In this document: positions 61,621 through 64,000 of the stretch, piece after piece
How positions within the stretch are numbered: position 1 is the first letter of the stretch
Layout of the letters: the number at the start of each line of letters is the position of its first letter
NCBI RefSeq assembly: GCF_009497655.1
Contig: NZ_CP023317.1
Location: 3,563,501-3,627,500, forward strand
Direction: 5' to 3'
Origin: Priestia megaterium
GTDB lineage: Bacteria > Bacillota > Bacilli > Bacillales > Bacillaceae_H
DNA length: 64,000 nucleotides
Notes under the pieces: model-generated
The model's database searches: none
Seen by the model: only the letters and a program-made list of their open reading frames with translations
What the model was told of the DNA's origin: nothing
Position numbers and translations under genes: made by a program

Positions 61621-61634
61621 TGAAAATGCTACCA
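61621..61634. promoter_or_regulatory. cre-like site upstream of sacA
   Basis: TGAAAATGCTACCA matches the cre consensus except for T instead of C at the central CG. It lies 72 bp upstream of the start codon, within the likely promoter region. The rest of 61550-61876 holds no gene. Confidence 0.45.
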
Positions 61635-61876
61635 AAGAACGAATGTTGTCGTTTTCTTGTGTCGGATTTTATAGATAAGTTTTTTTCTGTTTTTATAGCA
61701 GAAAAGAAGGTTTTTCTGTCAGGTGGTTGAATACTATATACAATCAAATTTCACCAGCCTGTACGAGCGTCCGACGGCACTTGCAGATTTTTTTAGCGAA
61801 TCATTTGCGTTTTGCAGGAAGTATTCAACAAAATGGTAAACCCTTCATATTACATATTATAAAAGGAGGAAATGTC

Positions 61877-62350
61877 ATGACAAAAGAAAACGTAAAAGAA
61901 ACAGTGGGTAAAGAAACAAAAGGTGGAAGCAAAGAGTTATTAGTCGGCACTTTAGTAGGCAGCGTAGTGGGTGTAACAACAGCTTTACTAGTAGCGCCAA
62001 AGTCAGGAAAAGAGCTGCGTGCTTCTATTCAAGACGGAGCGAATCAAGCACTTGCTAAAACAGGTCAAGTGAAAGAAACGGTATATGCAAAAGGCCAAGA
62101 TTTCAAACAGCGCACGGCTCGTCTTTCACAAAAAGTCTCCGAACAATCTTCGCAAGTTGTCAACAAAGTGAAATCTCTACGCACTGCTAAAGAACAGCCG
62201 CTTGCAGAAACGGCTGCAGCAGAAGAGCTTGAAACGACAGAAATCGTTCAAGATCCTGTTCTTGAAGCTGAAGCGGTGCAAGAAGAATTAAATACAATTA
62301 CGCAAGAAGTAAGTGACTTAGAACAATCTGTCGATGAAACAAGACGTTAA
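61877..62350 (+). CDS. YtxH domain general stress-type protein
   Basis: A 157-residue protein. ELLVGTLVGSVVGVTTALLVAPKSGKELR is the YtxH membrane-anchored signature, followed by a long Gln/Lys/Glu-rich helical tail ending in an acidic region (VQEELNTITQEVSDLEQSVDETRR). ATG at 61877 follows AAAGGAGG; the longer frame is rejected. YtxH relatives in B. subtilis are stress proteins; no SigB promoter was identified here. Confidence 0.85.
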   Translation: MTKENVKETVGKETKGGSKELLVGTLVGSVVGVTTALLVAPKSGKELRASIQDGANQALAKTGQVKETVYAKGQDFKQRTARLSQKVSEQSSQVVNKVKSLRTAKEQPLAETAAAEELETTEIVQDPVLEAEAVQEELNTITQEVSDLEQSVDETRR

Positions 62351-62354
62351 TAAC

Positions 62355-62384
62355 GAGCTGTAGAGATATCTCTACAGCTTTTTT
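62355..62384 (+). terminator. Terminator after the ytxH-like gene
   Basis: AGCTGTAGAGAT and ATCTCTACAGCT form a perfect stem followed by TTTTTT. Confidence 0.9.
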
Positions 62385-62395
62385 ATGTATATTCG

Positions 62396-62734
62396 CTATC
62401 CTTCCTTCCACCCTTCAAAAAAATAGCCTCCATATGGACACGGCTCTGATTCCGGCAGTTCTTCATAACGCTGTCCGCTGTAATACTTCGCCAGCACAAT
62501 CTTAGGCTTCAAAACCGCTATCCCTTCACTGTCTTCTTGCTCCGCTCCGCTTTCTCTCATCAAACAAAAAATATCCATTCCCGCAAACTCTCCGTACCCT
62601 TGATAGCACGACTCATAATAAACTTTACCAGGTGTCACCAAATAACACTCCCGCTGCCACGACGGCTGCTTACTGTAGACACTCGCAATACTTATTCCAC
62701 TCACTGCACACTTCCAGCTGCAAATTCCAACCAT
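62396..62734 (-). CDS. Hypothetical protein
   Basis: A 112-residue soluble protein starting MVGICSWKCAVSGISIASVYS, with four Cys in the first 50 residues. ATG at 62734 follows GGAGG at 6-nt spacing; an upstream extension is less likely. A similar ICSWKCPVxxxSI start is known to me from hypothetical proteins of Gram-positives, without function. No neighbours in operon. Confidence 0.7.
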   Translation of the reverse strand: MVGICSWKCAVSGISIASVYSKQPSWQRECYLVTPGKVYYESCYQGYGEFAGMDIFCLMRESGAEQEDSEGIAVLKPKIVLAKYYSGQRYEELPESEPCPYGGYFFEGWKEG

Positions 62735-62879
62735 ATAACGCCTCCAACGACTTAATAGTCTATTCATCTACAACTTTTGATGAAATCAAACGTCCTGAGA
62801 AATGTACAGCATTTTAACGTCGACCAAAAACCTACGCTACCAGATTCCCTGACCCCTTGAATTCCCCCAAAAAGGTCCA

Positions 62880-62974
62880 CCTATGCGGAAGTTGGCAGCC
62901 CGCAAGGGAGGACAACTTCCGCTTAGGTCTAGCTCTGTCTCCGTGGCTAAAGAGCAGCCACGGAGACAGAGCTA
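62880..62974. repeat. Two adjacent strong inverted repeats in an intergenic region
   Basis: Hairpin A: CCTA-T-GCGGAAGTTG (62880-62894) pairs with CAACTTCCGC-T-TAGG (62913-62927) apart from one T-T mismatch. Hairpin B: a perfect 19-bp stem (TAGCTCTGTCTCCGTGGCT, 62930-62948, and its complement 62956-62974) with a 7-nt loop. The GC content is well above the surroundings. No reading frame explains them; they could be a small RNA or remnants of a mobile unit. Confidence 0.7.
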
Positions 62975-62988
62975 CATCGATAAAAATA

Positions 62989-63031
62989 AAAAAGGTCTGA
63001 TAAATCGACCATTTCTGGTGATTATCAGACC
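62989..63031 (-). terminator. Terminator overlapping the end of the 63025 gene
   Basis: AGGTCTGATAA and TTATCAGACCT flank a 20-nt loop; on the minus strand it is followed by TTTTTTATTTTT. Confidence 0.8.
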
Positions 63032-63285
63032 TCAAGTTTTTCTGCATTTGAGCGGCTTATTTGCTGTTCAAGCGATTTAGCCAGCAGGACAATTTCATGA
63101 TCTACATATTTTGTTTTGATTTCTTCAATTTCCATTAATGTTTTAGAAAAGCTTTCTGCATTATTTCCCTGTCTGTGCTGCACATCTTTAAAGAAATCAA
63201 GCAGTGCCTCGTTAGACTGCGTTGGACGGCTAAAATCAATCGTGTACATTTTGTACCCCAGTGTTAAATTTGTTGTAGTTGTCAT
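63025..63285 (-). CDS. Small helical hypothetical protein
   Basis: An 86-residue soluble protein, mostly helical after about residue 22 (SNEALLDFFKDVQHRQGNNAESF, LMEIEEIKTKYVDHEIVLLAKSLEQQI). ATG at 63285 follows GGGGGAAA; an ATG 15 bp upstream is possible. Family not recognised. It ends inside its own terminator. Confidence 0.65.
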   Translation of the reverse strand: MTTTTNLTLGYKMYTIDFSRPTQSNEALLDFFKDVQHRQGNNAESFSKTLMEIEEIKTKYVDHEIVLLAKSLEQQISRSNAEKLEV

Positions 63286-63396
63286 AATTATTTCCCCCAT
63301 TCTTCCTATAGTGATATATCTTCTATTCTTTACCCTTTAATTCCTTCTTTTTAACCTAAATTAATTATTTTTTTCAAAAAAACTTCCCATTATAAG

Positions 63397-63422
63397 AAAA
63401 AACACCCTTATAACAAGGATGT
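63397..63422 (-). terminator. Terminator after the right-edge gene
   Basis: AACATCCTTG and ATAAGGGTGTT flank a short loop, followed on the minus strand by TTTTTTC. Confidence 0.6.
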
Positions 63423-64000
63423 TAGAGTATTCTTCCCTTCGGTACAATTCCAGATGCAAAGTCATCTTTGAACTTAAAGCTAGCAGAATTGTTTTCCTCT
63501 AGAAAATGTATTTCCCATTTAAAGACGGGATATTCAGGCTTGTACATTTCGACTTTCTGATTGGGATTTTCTTCTAATCTTGCAATTACTCGTTTGAATC
63601 CTTCATATGCAATCCACCAGTCGCTTCCGGTTTCATCGGTAATAAAACAAATAGAACCGTCAATTAAATGAAGGTTTTGCTTGATATCATCAGCATTGGT
63701 AAAATACGCATTTCCAAACGTTTGAAGACAACGATCGCAATAACCTGCTTTGCCTCCATCTTTATAAATCCAGTGTGCGATTGGCTCACTGCAGTCTTTA
63801 CACGTATTCGTCACTTCTTGAAGAAATGTCTTGCCGCTCCACTGTTCTTTTTCATTTTCAAACACGGTCCATACTAAATAATCCTCCATTTGCTCTGAAA
63901 TAAAAAGGCGAAACGGCTCGTCTCGATGCCAAAAATGAATATTCTGTTCGTCTGATTCTTCAAAGTCTATGACAAAATTATCTCGTTCTAATATATGTCG
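63422..64000 (-). CDS. Hypothetical zinc-ribbon protein, 5' end outside the window
   Basis: The frame is open from the stop at 63422 to the window edge, so at least 192 residues are present and the start lies beyond 64000. A zinc-ribbon-like pair CKDCSEP and YCDRCLQTFG is visible, followed by an acidic domain with SICFITDETGSDWWIAYEGFKRVI. An internal ATG at 63889 is probably not the start, because the sequence before it (NIHFWHRDEPFRLFISEQ) reads as protein. Family not recognised. Confidence 0.65.
   Translation of the reverse strand, partial: RHILERDNFVIDFEESDEQNIHFWHRDEPFRLFISEQMEDYLVWTVFENEKEQWSGKTFLQEVTNTCKDCSEPIAHWIYKDGGKAGYCDRCLQTFGNAYFTNADDIKQNLHLIDGSICFITDETGSDWWIAYEGFKRVIARLEENPNQKVEMYKPEYPVFKWEIHFLEENNSASFKFKDDFASGIVPKGRIL

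Noticed and set aside
63422-63889. Complete 155-codon version of the right-edge gene
   Set aside because: The frame continues upstream with protein-like sequence to the window edge, so the gene is treated as partial.

Overview
The window looks like a chromosomal segment of a Bacillaceae bacterium, most probably Priestia (Bacillus) megaterium or a close relative. The reasons are the AT-rich, low-GC composition, strong AAGGAGG-type ribosome binding sites, many T-tailed terminators, sporulation genes (a SpoIIP-like protein, a SigH-like sigma factor, a YjcZ-type small protein) and many Bacillus-type families (YuiH, YjgB, YetJ, YwqG, YtxH, DUF3934). No prophage, insertion sequence, CRISPR array, rRNA or tRNA was seen. 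The species name is an inference from recall, not from a search.

Layout. 0-6 kb: moaB, a YuiH-type molybdoenzyme, and a four-gene BMP-type nucleoside ABC transporter operon preceded by a complete S-box (SAM-I) riboswitch. 6-9.5 kb: small membrane proteins, a decayed gene copy, a polysaccharide flippase and a secreted YjgB-like protein. 9.5-15 kb: a carboxylate-related cluster (GNAT, cyclase, PrpF-like isomerase, CcpC-like LysR regulator, CitMHS transporter) with a perfect CcpC-type dyad and a near-consensus cre in front of the transporter. 15-26.5 kb: small lipoproteins and membrane proteins, a BI-1 family protein, a sigma factor with a ClpP paralogue downstream, a triple NlpC/P60 protein, an MFS/MarR pair, a stand-alone SigH paralogue, DUF3934 and a cold shock protein. 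26.5-32.8 kb: two amino acid permeases divergent from rocA-putB (proline degradation to glutamate). 33-42.7 kb: YwqG, a SpoIIP-like protein, a PAS-GGDEF-EAL protein beside a PNAG (ica/pga-type) exopolysaccharide operon, and ferritin. 43-49.5 kb: a regulator with four AbrB-like repeats, a methyltransferase, an orphan peptide-binding lipoprotein, an M32 carboxypeptidase, and a lipoprotein purine nucleosidase-like enzyme under a guanine-type riboswitch. 49.5-64 kb: aldo-keto reductases, two MerR regulators with recognisable long-spacer promoters, a CPBP protease, an MFS exporter, a stand-alone GH32 sucrase, YtxH and several hypothetical genes.

Four copies of one structured, roughly 340-bp intergenic repeat (one internally deleted) occur near 17.0, 49.6, 54.1 and 59.7 kb, all in the same orientation.

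The observations I rate highest are two riboswitch-gene pairings (SAM with a nucleoside-type importer; guanine with a surface nucleosidase), which together suggest extracellular nucleoside salvage wired to sulfur and purine status, and a sigma factor ending in Met-Ala-Ala encoded directly upstream of its own ClpP paralogue.
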